64,000 bases of DNA from Desulfohalovibrio reitneri. Its GTDB lineage: Bacteria; Desulfobacterota; Desulfovibrionia; Desulfovibrionales; Desulfovibrionaceae. Below the pieces are notes generated by a model. The model searched no databases. It saw only the letters and a list, made by a program, of their open reading frames with translations, and was not told where the DNA came from. Below, one piece after another: positions 30,285-40,511 of the stretch (the first letter of the stretch is position 1; every line of letters starts with the position of its first letter). The stretch lies in the NCBI RefSeq assembly GCF_000711295.1, contig NZ_JOMJ01000004.1, positions 372,001 to 436,000 on the forward strand, read 5' to 3'. The position numbers and the translations under genes were made by a program.

Positions 30285-30434
30285 TATGGGTTCCTCCTTG
30301 TCTTGGTTCTGGTCCCCTTCGGAAGGCGGATGCCCCCGAAGGAGGCTCTATTTCCTTAATGGCTATCGGCTTCGATCGCAAGGTGGGCTTTCCCGGGGTT
30401 GCCCGCGCGAGGGTTTCGGGATAGAGCCGGGGCC

Positions 30435-31133
30435 ATGACGGAAGTGGACTCTGGCCGCGCGGAATCGGCCCTGGCGGATCGCCCGGAAGCGCCCCAGCGC
30501 CTGCGCGTGCGGATAGGCGGGCGGGAGTGGCTGGTGGAGCGCCGCGGCGACCTGGACACCCTCTGGGAAGCCATGGGCGACGACGCGGACGAGGACCGCA
30601 TACCCTACTGGGCCGAAATCTGGCCCGGCGGCGTGGCCGTGGCCGAACAGATGCAGCGCGAGCCGGGACGGGTGCGCGGCAAGCGTTGCCTGGACGTGGG
30701 CTGCGGCCTGGGGCTGACGGCCATGGTGGCCGCCTCCCTGGGCGGGCGCGTGGCCGCCTTCGACCTGCTGCCCGAGGCGCTGGAGCAGGCGGCGCGCAAC
30801 GCGGCCCTCAACGGCATCGCCCCGGAATCGGCCCCCTTGTGGATGGCCATGGACTGGCGCGCCCCGGCCGTGGCTCCCGGGTCCATCGACCTCGCCTGGG
30901 GCGGGGACGTGGTCTACGAGAAGCGGTTCTTCATGCCCCTGGAGGCCATGCTGCGGCGCGCGCTGGCACCAGGCGGCCGGGTCTGGCTGGGCGAGGCCCG
31001 GCGCGAGGTCTCGGCCCACGTCTGGGACAACTTCCGCTCCCTGGGCTGGCGGGTGGAGCGCCTCTCCAGCCGCCCCACCACCGGCCCCACCTCGATCATG
31101 ACGGTCAATCTCTGGGAACTGCGACTGGACTAG
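30435..31133 (+). CDS. Class I SAM-dependent methyltransferase (METTL20/ETFB-KMT-like)
   Basis: A 232-aa methyltransferase. The SAM-binding motif I is [13 protein letters not shown] (about 89-101) followed by the acidic strand end [13 protein letters not shown]. The [10 protein letters not shown] segment before motif I and the [12 protein letters not shown] segment after it are typical of the lysine methyltransferase group that includes METTL20 and nicotinamide N-methyltransferase-like bacterial proteins. The target could be a protein lysine, for example in electron-transfer flavoprotein, but this is inference. The start is the ATG at 30435; an earlier in-frame codon at 30399 would add 12 residues. 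nikR follows after 10 bp. Confidence 0.8.
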   Translation: MTEVDSGRAESALADRPEAPQRLRVRIGGREWLVERRGDLDTLWEAMGDDADEDRIPYWAEIWPGGVAVAEQMQREPGRVRGKRCLDVGCGLGLTAMVAASLGGRVAAFDLLPEALEQAARNAALNGIAPESAPLWMAMDWRAPAVAPGSIDLAWGGDVVYEKRFFMPLEAMLRRALAPGGRVWLGEARREVSAHVWDNFRSLGWRVERLSSRPTTGPTSIMTVNLWELRLD

Positions 31134-31143
31134 GAGGACACAG

Positions 31144-31563
31144 ATGGGCAAAACTATCCGATTCGGCGTTTCCCTCGACTCCGACCTGCTCGAGCGGTTC
31201 GACGCCCTGTGCGAGGAGAAGAGCTACCAGACCCGCAGCGAGGCCATCCGCGACCTCATCCGCAACACCCTTGTGCAGCGGGAGTGGGAGCAGTCCGGCG
31301 GCCTGCAGGCGGGCACCCTCTCCCTGGTCTACGACCACCACCAGTCCGATCTGGCCCAGAAGCTGACCGAAATCCAGCACGACGCCCACGACCTCATCCA
31401 ATGCACCATGCACGTCCACCTGGACCACCACAACTGCCTTGAGGTCCTGGTGCTGCGCGGCGAGGGCGAGCGCATCCGCGAGCTGGCGCAGCGGCTCATC
31501 TCCACCAAGGGCGTCAAGCACGGCAAGCTGGGGCTGACCACCACGGGGCAAGGCATTGTCTGA
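31144..31563 (+). CDS. nikR: Nickel-responsive transcriptional regulator
   Basis: A ribbon-helix-helix repressor with a C-terminal ACT-like nickel-binding domain, 139 aa. The high-affinity nickel ligands are conserved with the E. coli spacing: H79, H90, H92 and C98. The DNA-binding RHH part is residues 1-50. NikR controls nickel uptake and enzymes such as hydrogenase. GGAGG lies before the ATG. It overlaps the start of folE2 and follows the methyltransferase, so its own operon is unusual; no nickel transporter lies nearby and no E. coli-type GTATGA palindrome was seen upstream. Confidence 0.95.
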   Translation: MGKTIRFGVSLDSDLLERFDALCEEKSYQTRSEAIRDLIRNTLVQREWEQSGGLQAGTLSLVYDHHQSDLAQKLTEIQHDAHDLIQCTMHVHLDHHNCLEVLVLRGEGERIRELAQRLISTKGVKHGKLGLTTTGQGIV

Positions 31564-32365
31564 TTTCATCGAGGACGTGCAGAGCGGGCCCAGTGAAGTG
31601 GCCATGCCCATCGATCGGGTGGGTGTGAAGGGGCTCAAGCACCCCCTGACAATCCGCGACCGCAAGCGCGGCAGCCAGAACACCGTGGCCGAGGTGGATC
31701 TTTCTGCGGACCTGCCCGCCCGTTTCAAGGGCACCCACATGAGCCGCTTCGTGGAGGCCCTTGGCGAGTTCAAGGGCGACCTGGACAGGTCCACACTGGA
31801 GACCTTTCTGGCCGATCTGGCGGACAAGCTGGAGGCGGACTCGGCCCACGCCCGCTTTCGCTTCCCCTATTTCCTGCGGCAGAGCGCCCCGGCCACCGGC
31901 AGCCCGGGGCTGATGCACTACGAGTGCGTGCTGGACGGGGAATGGCGGCGCGGCGCGCTGACCTTCACCCTGGAGGTGGCCGTGCCGGTCATGACGGTCT
32001 GCCCCTGCTCCAAGGCCATCGCCGAGGAGGGGGCGCACTCCCAGCGGGCGGTGGTGCGCATCCGCTGCCGGTTCGAGGGATTCGTCTGGCTGGAGGAATT
32101 GATCAAACTGGCCGAGGCCTCGGCCTCCTGCCGGGTGTACTCCGTGCTCAAGCGCGAGGACGAGAAGATGGTCACAGAGACCGCCTTCGCCAACCCCCGC
32201 TTCGTGGAGGACGTGGTGCGCGGCTGCGCCCAGGGGCTGGCCGGCGACGGCCGTTTCACCTGGTTCCGGGTGGAGGTGGAGAGCTTCGAGTCCATCCACA
32301 ACCATTCCGCCTTCGCCTCCATCGAGCGAACGCTGCGGCCCAAGGAGCGGGAAGGGACGATTTGA
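31556..32365 (+). CDS. folE2: GTP cyclohydrolase FolE2 (type IB)
   Basis: Converts GTP to 7,8-dihydroneopterin triphosphate, the first step to folate (and to queuosine precursors). 269 aa. The metal-binding region is [18 protein letters not shown] (C149, C151, H161), with the downstream [14 protein letters not shown] segment. FolE2 proteins begin close to the xDVQS motif, and the only start codon that allows this is TTG at 31556, overlapping the end of nikR by eight bases. An ATG at 31601 would remove the conserved N-terminus. FolE2 tolerates metals other than zinc, so coupling with nikR suggests metal-dependent control. Confidence 0.92.
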   Translation: MSDFIEDVQSGPSEVAMPIDRVGVKGLKHPLTIRDRKRGSQNTVAEVDLSADLPARFKGTHMSRFVEALGEFKGDLDRSTLETFLADLADKLEADSAHARFRFPYFLRQSAPATGSPGLMHYECVLDGEWRRGALTFTLEVAVPVMTVCPCSKAIAEEGAHSQRAVVRIRCRFEGFVWLEELIKLAEASASCRVYSVLKREDEKMVTETAFANPRFVEDVVRGCAQGLAGDGRFTWFRVEVESFESIHNHSAFASIERTLRPKEREGTI

Positions 32366-32421
32366 CCGGTTCTCCCTCCGCGATGTATTGTTCGGCCAAA
32401 CGGGGGAGGTAAGGAGCGCTC

Positions 32422-32778
32422 ATGGTCAACGCCAGCGCGTTGGACGCCTTCGGGGTGCAGGCCTGGGTGGCGGCCAACAACATCGCCAATGTGAACACGC
32501 CGGGCTACCAGGCCCAGCGGGCTTCCCTGACCACTGGCCCGGACGGGCGCGGCGTGGAGGTGGAATCCATCCGCCGCGATGCCGCCGAGGCCCCGCTTCC
32601 CGCCAGCGTGGAGGCGAGCCTCTCCGGAGCGGCCAAGGATGCCGCCAGCGCCTCCAACGTGGACCTTGGCCGGGAAATGGTGGACCTCATGCGCACCGAG
32701 ACCGCCTACCAGGCCAACGCCACCGTCATTTCCAATCAGGACGCCATCACCGGCTCGCTCATCGACGAACTGGTCTAG
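32422..32778 (+). CDS. Small FlgC-like flagellar rod-family protein
   Basis: A 118-aa protein with the N-terminal rod signature NNIANVNTPGYQA (about 19-31) and the C-terminal Flg_bbr_C segment SNVDLGREMVDLMRTETAYQ followed by an ending INQD-like region (ISNQDAITGSLIDELV). It is shorter than typical FlgC, and the middle is only a short Ala-rich stretch. It lies outside any flagellar operon, 57 bp downstream of folE2 with a strong GGAGGTAAGGAG site, and is closed by a terminator. It may be an additional rod or adaptor protein, or a stand-alone member of unknown role. Confidence 0.8.
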   Translation: MVNASALDAFGVQAWVAANNIANVNTPGYQAQRASLTTGPDGRGVEVESIRRDAAEAPLPASVEASLSGAAKDAASASNVDLGREMVDLMRTETAYQANATVISNQDAITGSLIDELV

Positions 32779-32804
32779 TCCCTATCCAGCAGGGCTATCC
32801 CAAG

Positions 32805-32839
32805 CGCGGCCCCGGACATTCCGGCGGCCGCGTTTTTTT
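32805..32839 (+). terminator. Rho-independent terminator after the FlgC-like gene
   Basis: The stem CGCGGCC...GGCCGCG, extended inward by CGGA/TCCG, is followed by TTTTTTT on the plus strand. Confidence 0.9.
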
Positions 32840-32898
32840 ATCCGGCTCTCCGCCCGGCGGCTGGACGAATCCCGGCCCCGGGGGTATCACGGCTGCCC

Positions 32899-33828
32899 AT
32901 GGACGGGACCCTGGTCATCAAGGCCTCGGGAGGCATGAGCAACCGGCTGCAGGCCGTGCTGCTGGGCGCGGGATTCTGCCTGCACACCGGCCGCCGCCTG
33001 CACGTGGATTGGCGTGACGGCCTCTACGCCGACTCGCCGGGCAACGTTTTCCACGAGTTCTTCCGGCTGCGCGGGGTGGAGGAGGTGGAGACGCTGCCCA
33101 AGGCCGCTCCCGAAGACATCGCCCCGGAGTATTGGCGGGAGAACCTGGCCCGTCCCGAGGCCATCGAGTACCTTTTCGACAACACCCACTTCCGTCCGGA
33201 GGTGGTCGAGGCCACCTCCATCGACCTGGGCGGACCGGACGTGGACGCCCCCGTGGCCGTGGGCTGGGCCCCCAACCTGGACTGGTACATTGGCGGGCTG
33301 CTGCCCAGGCTGGCCGAGGTGCGGCCGGAGTTCGCCGGGCTGGACGCCGTGGCGGCCGCAGGCAGGCTCCTGCGGGAGCACGTGGTGCTGCGGGAGGACT
33401 TGGCCGAGCGGGTGGAGCGCACCCGGACGGAGCTTTTTCCGGCCGACGCCCCGGTCTGCGGGGTGCATGTGCGCCACACCGACCTGGAGAGCCCCCTGGA
33501 GGAGTTCATCAGGGTCATGGCCGCCAAGCGGGCCGAGAATCCCCGCACCCGCTTCCTCGTCTGCACGGACAACGTCATGGTGCAGCGCACACTGGGCCGC
33601 CTCTTTCCCGGTAGCTTCTGGACGGAGAAGATGATGCCCGAACCCGGCGAGGTGCTGCACGGCCACCTGCCGGGGGAGGACAACGTGGAGAAGGGCAGGC
33701 AGGCCCTGGTGGACATGTATCTGCTGGCCCATTGCAGCGAGATCATCCACTTCGCGCCCAGCTCCTTCGCCCGCATCCCCATCCTGCTGGCCGGGCTGCC
33801 GCCTTCTCGCAGCACGGCCATCGGCTGA
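32899..33828 (+). CDS. NodZ/GT23-like fucosyltransferase family protein
   Basis: A 309-aa cytoplasmic protein. The GT23/GT11-like peptide HVRHTD is at 190-195, and the N-terminal GGMSNRLQAVLLG segment matches the nucleotide-sugar-binding start of bacterial fucosyltransferases (GGLGNRLR-type). C-terminal segments FAPSSFARIPILLAG and SFARIP fit. It would transfer fucose or a related sugar from a GDP donor to a surface glycan. No other polysaccharide gene is near. It starts at ATG 32899 with no strong ribosome-binding site (CACGGCTGCCC before it), so the start is only the best available. Confidence 0.7.
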   Translation: MDGTLVIKASGGMSNRLQAVLLGAGFCLHTGRRLHVDWRDGLYADSPGNVFHEFFRLRGVEEVETLPKAAPEDIAPEYWRENLARPEAIEYLFDNTHFRPEVVEATSIDLGGPDVDAPVAVGWAPNLDWYIGGLLPRLAEVRPEFAGLDAVAAAGRLLREHVVLREDLAERVERTRTELFPADAPVCGVHVRHTDLESPLEEFIRVMAAKRAENPRTRFLVCTDNVMVQRTLGRLFPGSFWTEKMMPEPGEVLHGHLPGEDNVEKGRQALVDMYLLAHCSEIIHFAPSSFARIPILLAGLPPSRSTAIG

Positions 33829-33850
33829 ATTTCCCCGGGCGCGAATGAGT

Positions 33851-33879
33851 GGACCCCGGAGCCTGGGGCCCCGGGGTCC
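33851..33879. terminator. Hairpin between convergent genes, possible terminator
   Basis: GGACCCCGG and CCGGGGTCC form a 9-bp stem between the fucosyltransferase-like and VWA-OmpA genes. No T-run follows on either side, so a role in termination is uncertain. Confidence 0.4.
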
Positions 33880-33903
33880 GGTGCTGAGGGGTGTCGTCCG
33901 CGA

Positions 33904-34950
33904 CTACTTGCCGAAGACGATGTACTCGGCGCGGCGGTTCAGGCGGCGTCCGGCCGCGGTGTCGTTGGTGGCAAGGGGGGCGTTTTCGCCGTACCACTTC
34001 ACGGTGATGCGGTTGGAGGCGATGCCGTGCTTTTCCACCAGGTAGTCGCGAACGGCCATGGCCCGGGCCCTGGAAAGCTCGACGTTGTAGCCCTCGGATC
34101 CGGTGACGTCGGTGAATCCGGCCACGTAGAAGCGGGTGCCGGGCTTGGACTTGAGCACTCCGGCGGCCTCGTCCAGGTCCTCCATGGCGTAGGGCTTCAA
34201 CTCGGACTTGTTCAGGCCGAAGTAGGCCACGTGGACCGGAGTGTACTCGCGCCCTTCGCGGATCATGGTCACGGACTCACCCACCACCGGGGCCACGGCG
34301 CAGAGCTGGCCGGTGCAGACCTCGGGATTGCGCACGGCGTAGTCGAAGTCCACCAGCTGCGAGCACTCGTTGGCGTCGGCGATGCCCTCCACGGTCTCGC
34401 GTCCCTGCCTGCTCTCGGCCAGGCTGACCACCAGGAAGCAGACATCGAACTCGTCGGCCATGCGGTGGGCCAGCTCGACCGGGTCGCGGTTGTCCGTGTT
34501 CACGCCGTCGGTGAAGATATAGACCACGGTGCGGCCCTGCATTTCATCGAGCATGCGGGCCACCTTGGCCATGGATTGCCCCAGCGGGGTGGGATGGCTG
34601 AAGGCTCCGCCCTCCACCTGGGACGGCAGGGAGTTGATGGCCCTGGCGAAGGGCTTCTTCTCGTAGGCTGTGTAGCCGTAGATGGGGTCCCAGGGGCTGA
34701 TGTTGTACAGCGCCGCGTTGTAGGGGAAGGGGGGGATGTCGTTGTTGATGGTGTGCAGCAGTTCCTTGGCGACTTCCACCCTTGGTTTGCCGGAATCCTG
34801 GTGCTCCTTGGCCATGGTGCCGGAGGTGTCGAAAAGAATCAGGAAATTGTCAGCCTTCTGGATGTAGGCTTCCTGGCCGAAGGCGGGGGCCGCAAGGACC
34901 AGCGCCAGCAGCGCGGTGGTGAAAAGAAAGGTGATTCGGGACGCGTTCAT
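33904..34950 (-). CDS. VWA domain fused to OmpA-like peptidoglycan-binding domain
   Basis: A 348-aa exported protein. A signal peptide (about 1-25, ending AFGQ) is followed by a von Willebrand A domain with the MIDAS start FDTSGTM (a DxSxT form) and a VVYIFTDGVNTDNRD segment. Residues about 235-348 are an OmpA C-terminal domain, with FYVAGFTDVTGSEGYN and LNRRAEYIVFG, which binds peptidoglycan. Four Cys in the VWA part (about 170-225) could form disulfides. The ATG at 34950 is preceded by AAGGAG. The protein probably sits in the periplasm, tethered to the wall, and binds another protein through the VWA fold. A good promoter lies upstream. Confidence 0.85.
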   Translation of the reverse strand: MNASRITFLFTTALLALVLAAPAFGQEAYIQKADNFLILFDTSGTMAKEHQDSGKPRVEVAKELLHTINNDIPPFPYNAALYNISPWDPIYGYTAYEKKPFARAINSLPSQVEGGAFSHPTPLGQSMAKVARMLDEMQGRTVVYIFTDGVNTDNRDPVELAHRMADEFDVCFLVVSLAESRQGRETVEGIADANECSQLVDFDYAVRNPEVCTGQLCAVAPVVGESVTMIREGREYTPVHVAYFGLNKSELKPYAMEDLDEAAGVLKSKPGTRFYVAGFTDVTGSEGYNVELSRARAMAVRDYLVEKHGIASNRITVKWYGENAPLATNDTAAGRRLNRRAEYIVFGK

Positions 34951-35002
34951 GTGCCAACTCCTTGCTTGCCGGTAGAAAAGAGGGAATACCACTATCCTCC
35001 AT

Positions 35003-35031
35003 GTTAGATGTGATGTGGCTTCATTTGTCAA
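35003..35031 (-). promoter_or_regulatory. Sigma-70-type promoter for the VWA-OmpA gene
   Basis: On the minus strand: -35 TTGACA (35031-35026), a 17-bp spacer, -10 TCTAAC (35008-35003). It lies about 50 bp upstream of the ATG at 34950, the best sigma-70 match in the window. Confidence 0.65.
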
Positions 35032-35174
35032 GCACGCCCGGCTTTGCGGGGATGGGGCGTTGATTTTTTCCGTACTCAGGGGTTTTTCGGGTTGACTTCC
35101 CGTCAGAACGTTGACACCACGGGCCAAGGACCAGCGTTCGACTTTCTGTTCACCCAACCCGCGTCGGCCACGGA

Positions 35175-36191
<1,017 letters not shown>

Positions 36192-36249
36192 TGAATCGGG
36201 CCGAAAAGCCGATGAAGGGGCAACGAGGAGGAACAAGCACGATTTTTGC

Positions 36250-39200
36250 TTGGTTGAACACGTGAGACGTCTCCTTCGCGCCGGGCCCTTCCGGCTTCTT
36301 GCGGCCGTCCTGGCCGTTCTGCTCTTCCAGGCAGCCCCAGCGGCCGCCCTGGACGTTTCCCTGTCCGTCTCGGACTCCACGGAAACCCTCACCCTGGAAT
36401 TCGACCGCGCCCCGCCCCGGGCCGAGGTCTCCCGCACCGCGGCCGACCGGGTTACGGTCAACTTCCCGCAATCGTTCTGGGACGGCGTTCAACCACCTGT
36501 CACCAGACGGTTCGGGGACTCCCGGCTGGTCAACGAGGTGCGTCCCGCCCCGGACGGCGTGCTGGTGGATCTGAAAACCGACGGCTTCGGCTTCATCCGG
36601 ATGCCCCAGCAGGGCGAGCGCGTGGTGGTGCAGTTCTTCCGTGATCCCATCGGCTCCCGCTGGCAACCCCGAGAGGATGCCGCGCAAGCCGAACCCGCCC
36701 CGTCGCCGGAGCCGGAATCGGCTCCGGCACCGGAACCGGAGCAACGGTCTGAACCTCCCGCCCAGGCGGAGACCGCGCCTGCCCAGCCCGCGCCGCCGGA
36801 ACCCGAAGAATCCGCCGAGCCGGAAGCGACCGCTGTCGAACCCGCCCCGGAGCCTTCCCCTGAACCTGCCATGGCACCGGCGCAACGGCCGGAAGCGCGC
36901 GTGGAATCCCCCTTCTCCCTGCGCGCGCCAGTGCGCCGCAAGGGACCGGAGGGCGCGCCGAGCTACTCCACTTCGCCCGCGAACGGCCAGGCCGTGAGCC
37001 CGGAAAGCGGGCTGGGCGTGTCCGAAAGCGTCCCCTCCCCCGGGGGCGAGCCTGTGGAGGAGGCGGCCCGGGTTCCGGGGGGAGGAGACCCCGCCCCGGA
37101 AGGGCGGGCCGCCACGACCGCAGGGGGATCCGGCATGGTCATGGCCAACGGTCGGCCCTGGCCCGGCGAAATGGGGCAGGGGAACGGCTCGGTGCGCATG
37201 CCCATCACCCGCCAAACCCTGCCGGAGATGCTGGCCGAGGCGGAATCCGGAGTGGAACGGGCCGCCGGTGAGGCGGGCCGGGCTGTGGAGGGAGCGGCCG
37301 AGGACGTCGGTCGGGCGGCGGAGGAAAGCTACCGCGACGCGCCCCTGGCCGAGGAAGCCACCGAGGAGACGGCAGCCCTTGAGGGCGAGCCCGCACCGAA
37401 GGAAGCCCCGGAGGAACCCGCGCCGGAGACCGCGGAACAGGAAAAGCCGGAGCCCGACCCTGAACTGGACCGGCGGGACGCCATGCAGCGCGCCCTGGCG
37501 GCCATGAACGGCGGCAAGTACCGGCTGGCGGTGACCGAACTGGAAACGCTGCTGCAGGACCCCGGCTTGACCGCCGACATGCGCGAAAACGCCCTGTTCA
37601 ACCTCGCCAGGGCGCGCTTCCAGCTGTACCAGGACAATCTTTCGGCCCACTACGACGACGTAACGGGGGCTTTCGAGCGGGCCATGAACGCCGATCCGGA
37701 TTCGCCCCGGGTGGCCGAGGCCCTGCTCAATCTGGGGCTGGTCAACCTCCGGGTGGGCAACCTGCCGGAGGCCAGGGGCTACTTCAACCTGCTCCGGAAG
37801 CGTTACCCCAACGACGAGAACATCCCTTACATCGACTACTACTGGGGCAACCACTACTACGCCGAGGGCGACTACCAACAGGCGGCCGACCATTTCCAGG
37901 CCCTGGTTCAAAACCATCCGGATTCCAGGGTGGTGCGGCCCGCCTCGGTCAAGCTGGCCCGGTCGCTCAACGAGCTGGGCTACTACGACCAAGCCTATCA
38001 GATGGTGGATTTCGTGGATAAGCGCTGGCCGCGCTACTACGTGGAGTCACCGGGCTTCCTCCGCCTTTCCGGCACCGTGGCCAACAATCTGGAGCGGTAC
38101 CAGGAAGCCAAGGAGGACTACTGGACCTACTACAACCTCTCGCCCGGGGCGGAGGAAATGGATGTGGTCCTGGCCCGCATCGGCGACATCTATCTGCGCG
38201 AGGACAAAGTGGAGCCGGCCAAGGAGGTCTACACCCGGGTGGCCGACCGCTACCCCGACCAGCAGGGCGGGCTCATCGCCAAGATGCGGCTGGCCGAGGA
38301 GGGCGTGTACGACGACCCCACAACCGAGCAGATGTTCTCGGTGTTTGACCGGCCCTTCACCCTGCGTCCCTCGCGGATATACAGCCGCATCGTGGAGGAC
38401 TACCCCAAGAGCGCCCTGGCCCCTCTGGCCCAGTTGAAACTGGCCATGTGGCACCTCTTCCGCAGCCAGCCGGACGAGGCGTTGGCGGCGGTGGAGGGAT
38501 TCATCGAGAAATACCCCAAGAACTCCCTGCGTGCCCGGGCCGAGGAGGTGGGCTACGGGGCCTTCGAGAAGTCCGTGGCCGGGGCTTCGGACAACGGCAA
38601 CTGGGCGCGCATTGTGGGCATGTGGGAGCGCTTCGGCTTCTTGCGGGAGAACCGGGATGAACTGCTGCCGGACACCCGCATGGCCGTGGCCATGGCCTAC
38701 TGGAAGCGCGACGAGGGCCGCAAGGCCCTGGTTCTGGCCGAGCCGTTCCTTGAGGGGGAGAAACAGGGCAAACTGTCGGAAATGGCCCTGAATCTGGCCC
38801 TGGACATCTACCTCGGCCGCCACAACTGGTCCGAGGTGGTGGGGTTGGCCAAGACGGCCAAGGACTGGGAACTGCCCGGGAAGCTGCGCCAGGACGTGAG
38901 CTACGCCCATGCCCTCTCCCTGGTGAACCTGGGGCGGCTGGAGGAGAGCGAGGGGCTGTGGTCCAAGCTGGCCCAGGATTTCGAACTGCCGCCCGCCGAG
39001 CGGGCAACGGCGCTGTACTACATGGCCGTGCTGGCCGGGCGGGAGAATCAGCTGGAGAAACAGTTCCTCTACGCCCAGGAGGCGCTGGCCGGGTTCGTGG
39101 CCGAGAACGCGTCCCAGGGCAAGGTCAAGGACCTGCTGACCATGCTCATCAACGTCACGGAAAGGGCGGGACGGATGAACGACGCCCTGAACTGGGCCCT

Positions 39201-39426
39201 GGAGTACGACCGCCTGGTCACGCCCGAGGACGAGGACTGGGCGCCCTTCCGCATCCGCCTGGCCGGTATCTACCGCGACATGGGCGACCGCGAGGCCTGG
39301 CGCGAGGTGTTGCGGGACGTCATCGAGAAGAAGCCGGACAGCATCTACGCCCGCACCGCCCGCTCCGCCCTGGACACCTGGCGGCTGGAACAGGAAACGG
39401 AACAGTTCACCGCCACGGGCCCCTAG
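36250..39426 (+). CDS. Large exported AMIN-like/TPR repeat protein
   Basis: A protein of about 1050 residues. A signal peptide or anchor (about 10-34) is followed by an AMIN-like beta domain (about 35-135: LDVSLSVSDSTETLTLEFD...), then a long low-complexity segment rich in Pro, Glu and Ala (about 135-405), and tetratricopeptide repeats over about 415-1050 (for example AEALLNLGLVNLRVGNLPEA). The architecture recalls FimV-like or cell-envelope scaffolds. The start is uncertain: TTG at 36250 or GTG at 36262 are in frame, but a strong GAGGAGG lies at 36225-36231, rather far from both. It follows the sigma-54 activator by 58 bp on the same strand, hinting at shared transcription. Confidence 0.8.
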   Translation: MVEHVRRLLRAGPFRLLAAVLAVLLFQAAPAAALDVSLSVSDSTETLTLEFDRAPPRAEVSRTAADRVTVNFPQSFWDGVQPPVTRRFGDSRLVNEVRPAPDGVLVDLKTDGFGFIRMPQQGERVVVQFFRDPIGSRWQPREDAAQAEPAPSPEPESAPAPEPEQRSEPPAQAETAPAQPAPPEPEESAEPEATAVEPAPEPSPEPAMAPAQRPEARVESPFSLRAPVRRKGPEGAPSYSTSPANGQAVSPESGLGVSESVPSPGGEPVEEAARVPGGGDPAPEGRAATTAGGSGMVMANGRPWPGEMGQGNGSVRMPITRQTLPEMLAEAESGVERAAGEAGRAVEGAAEDVGRAAEESYRDAPLAEEATEETAALEGEPAPKEAPEEPAPETAEQEKPEPDPELDRRDAMQRALAAMNGGKYRLAVTELETLLQDPGLTADMRENALFNLARARFQLYQDNLSAHYDDVTGAFERAMNADPDSPRVAEALLNLGLVNLRVGNLPEARGYFNLLRKRYPNDENIPYIDYYWGNHYYAEGDYQQAADHFQALVQNHPDSRVVRPASVKLARSLNELGYYDQAYQMVDFVDKRWPRYYVESPGFLRLSGTVANNLERYQEAKEDYWTYYNLSPGAEEMDVVLARIGDIYLREDKVEPAKEVYTRVADRYPDQQGGLIAKMRLAEEGVYDDPTTEQMFSVFDRPFTLRPSRIYSRIVEDYPKSALAPLAQLKLAMWHLFRSQPDEALAAVEGFIEKYPKNSLRARAEEVGYGAFEKSVAGASDNGNWARIVGMWERFGFLRENRDELLPDTRMAVAMAYWKRDEGRKALVLAEPFLEGEKQGKLSEMALNLALDIYLGRHNWSEVVGLAKTAKDWELPGKLRQDVSYAHALSLVNLGRLEESEGLWSKLAQDFELPPAERATALYYMAVLAGRENQLEKQFLYAQEALAGFVAENASQGKVKDLLTMLINVTERAGRMNDALNWALEYDRLVTPEDEDWAPFRIRLAGIYRDMGDREAWREVLRDVIEKKPDSIYARTARSALDTWRLEQETEQFTATGP

Positions 39427-39472
39427 TCCGCGGCGAAGTGGGCCGTCTTTTCAGGCCGGGCAGGAAACCGGC

Positions 39473-40456
39473 CTAGTCGTCGTCCAGTTCTTCCGGGCTG
39501 ACGGCGGGCTGGTTCTGGCGCAGGTAGGTCTTTTCGTAGTCCGTGTACTTCACGCCCAGAAGCCCCATGGCCAGCTCCACGCACAACTCGGCGGTCTGGT
39601 TGCGCTTGTCCATGAGGGGGTTGACCTCGATGACGTCGAAGCCCGCCAGCTCCACGTCGCGGCCGATGGCCCGCATGATGTAGCTTATTTCGCGGTAGGT
39701 CAGGCCGCCCTTGGTCATGATGCCCGTGCCCGGAGCCACCTTGGGGTCCATGACGTCGGCGTCGAAGCTGACGTAGACCGCGTCCGTGTCCCGGCTGACA
39801 GTCTCGATGGCCTCGGCCACCACCCGCGCCATGCCCAGGTTCTCTATGTCGAAGGTGGTGTAGAGCTTGACCCCCTCCCGGCGCAGAAACTCCAGTTCGC
39901 CGGGGTCCACGTCCTTGGCGCCCAGGATGACCACGTCCTGCGGCAGTAGTTTGGGCGAGAAGCCCAGGCAGTCGCGCAGGCCTGGGTAGCCGTGGCCCAG
40001 GGAGACGGCCAGGGGCATGCCGTGCACGTTGCCGGAGGGGCTGGTCTCCGGGGTGTTGGCGTCGGCGTGGGCGTCGATCCAGATGACGCCCAGACGTCCC
40101 TTGGCCTTGGCCAGCCCGGCGATGGAACCGATGGCAGTGGAGTGGTCACCGCCCAGGATGACCGGGATGGAGCCGCCCCGGGCCGCCTCGAACACCGCCC
40201 GGCCCAGTTCCTCGGAGACGCGCTCGATTTCCGCCAGCTTGGCCGAGGCGCGCTCGGCCGGGGGCAGCCGGTCCAGGGCGAAGTTGTTGGCCACGGCCAA
40301 ATCGCCCTGGTCCTCGTAGCGGTACCCGGCCTGCTCGAAAGCCTCGAAGATGCCTGCGTAGCGGATGGCCGTGGGGCCCATGTCCGCGCCAAGCTTGCTC
40401 ACCCCCAGGTCCAGGGGTACGCCGATGACGGTCAGGCTCGTGTGCGGGCTTATCAT
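39473..40456 (-). CDS. Arginase-family hydrolase
   Basis: A 327-aa ureohydrolase. The binuclear manganese ligands lie in GGDHSTAIGS, WIDAHADANTP and SFDADVMDP. The segment SPSGNVHGMPLA is characteristic of true arginases (arginine to ornithine and urea) rather than agmatinases. I chose ATG 40456: GGAGG lies seven bases upstream, and an ATG four bases closer is out of frame. A longer frame to 40585 lacks similarity. It is divergent from the MEMO-like gene and convergent with the TPR gene. No ornithine or urease genes are nearby. Confidence 0.9.
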   Translation of the reverse strand: MISPHTSLTVIGVPLDLGVSKLGADMGPTAIRYAGIFEAFEQAGYRYEDQGDLAVANNFALDRLPPAERASAKLAEIERVSEELGRAVFEAARGGSIPVILGGDHSTAIGSIAGLAKAKGRLGVIWIDAHADANTPETSPSGNVHGMPLAVSLGHGYPGLRDCLGFSPKLLPQDVVILGAKDVDPGELEFLRREGVKLYTTFDIENLGMARVVAEAIETVSRDTDAVYVSFDADVMDPKVAPGTGIMTKGGLTYREISYIMRAIGRDVELAGFDVIEVNPLMDKRNQTAELCVELAMGLLGVKYTDYEKTYLRQNQPAVSPEELDDD

Positions 40457-40511
40457 GGCATTGCCTCCGGTGGGAGGTTGTACGCCAGGCGGGCGGAAAT
40501 GCAAGCCGCCC

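Noticed and set aside
30285-30434. Glycine riboswitch before gcvH
   Set aside because: I found small hairpins but not the conserved core of the glycine aptamer; a covariance-model scan would be decisive.
36660-37480. Pro/Glu-rich repeat DNA in the TPR gene
   Set aside because: It encodes an in-frame linker between two domains and is not a separate repeat or mobile element.
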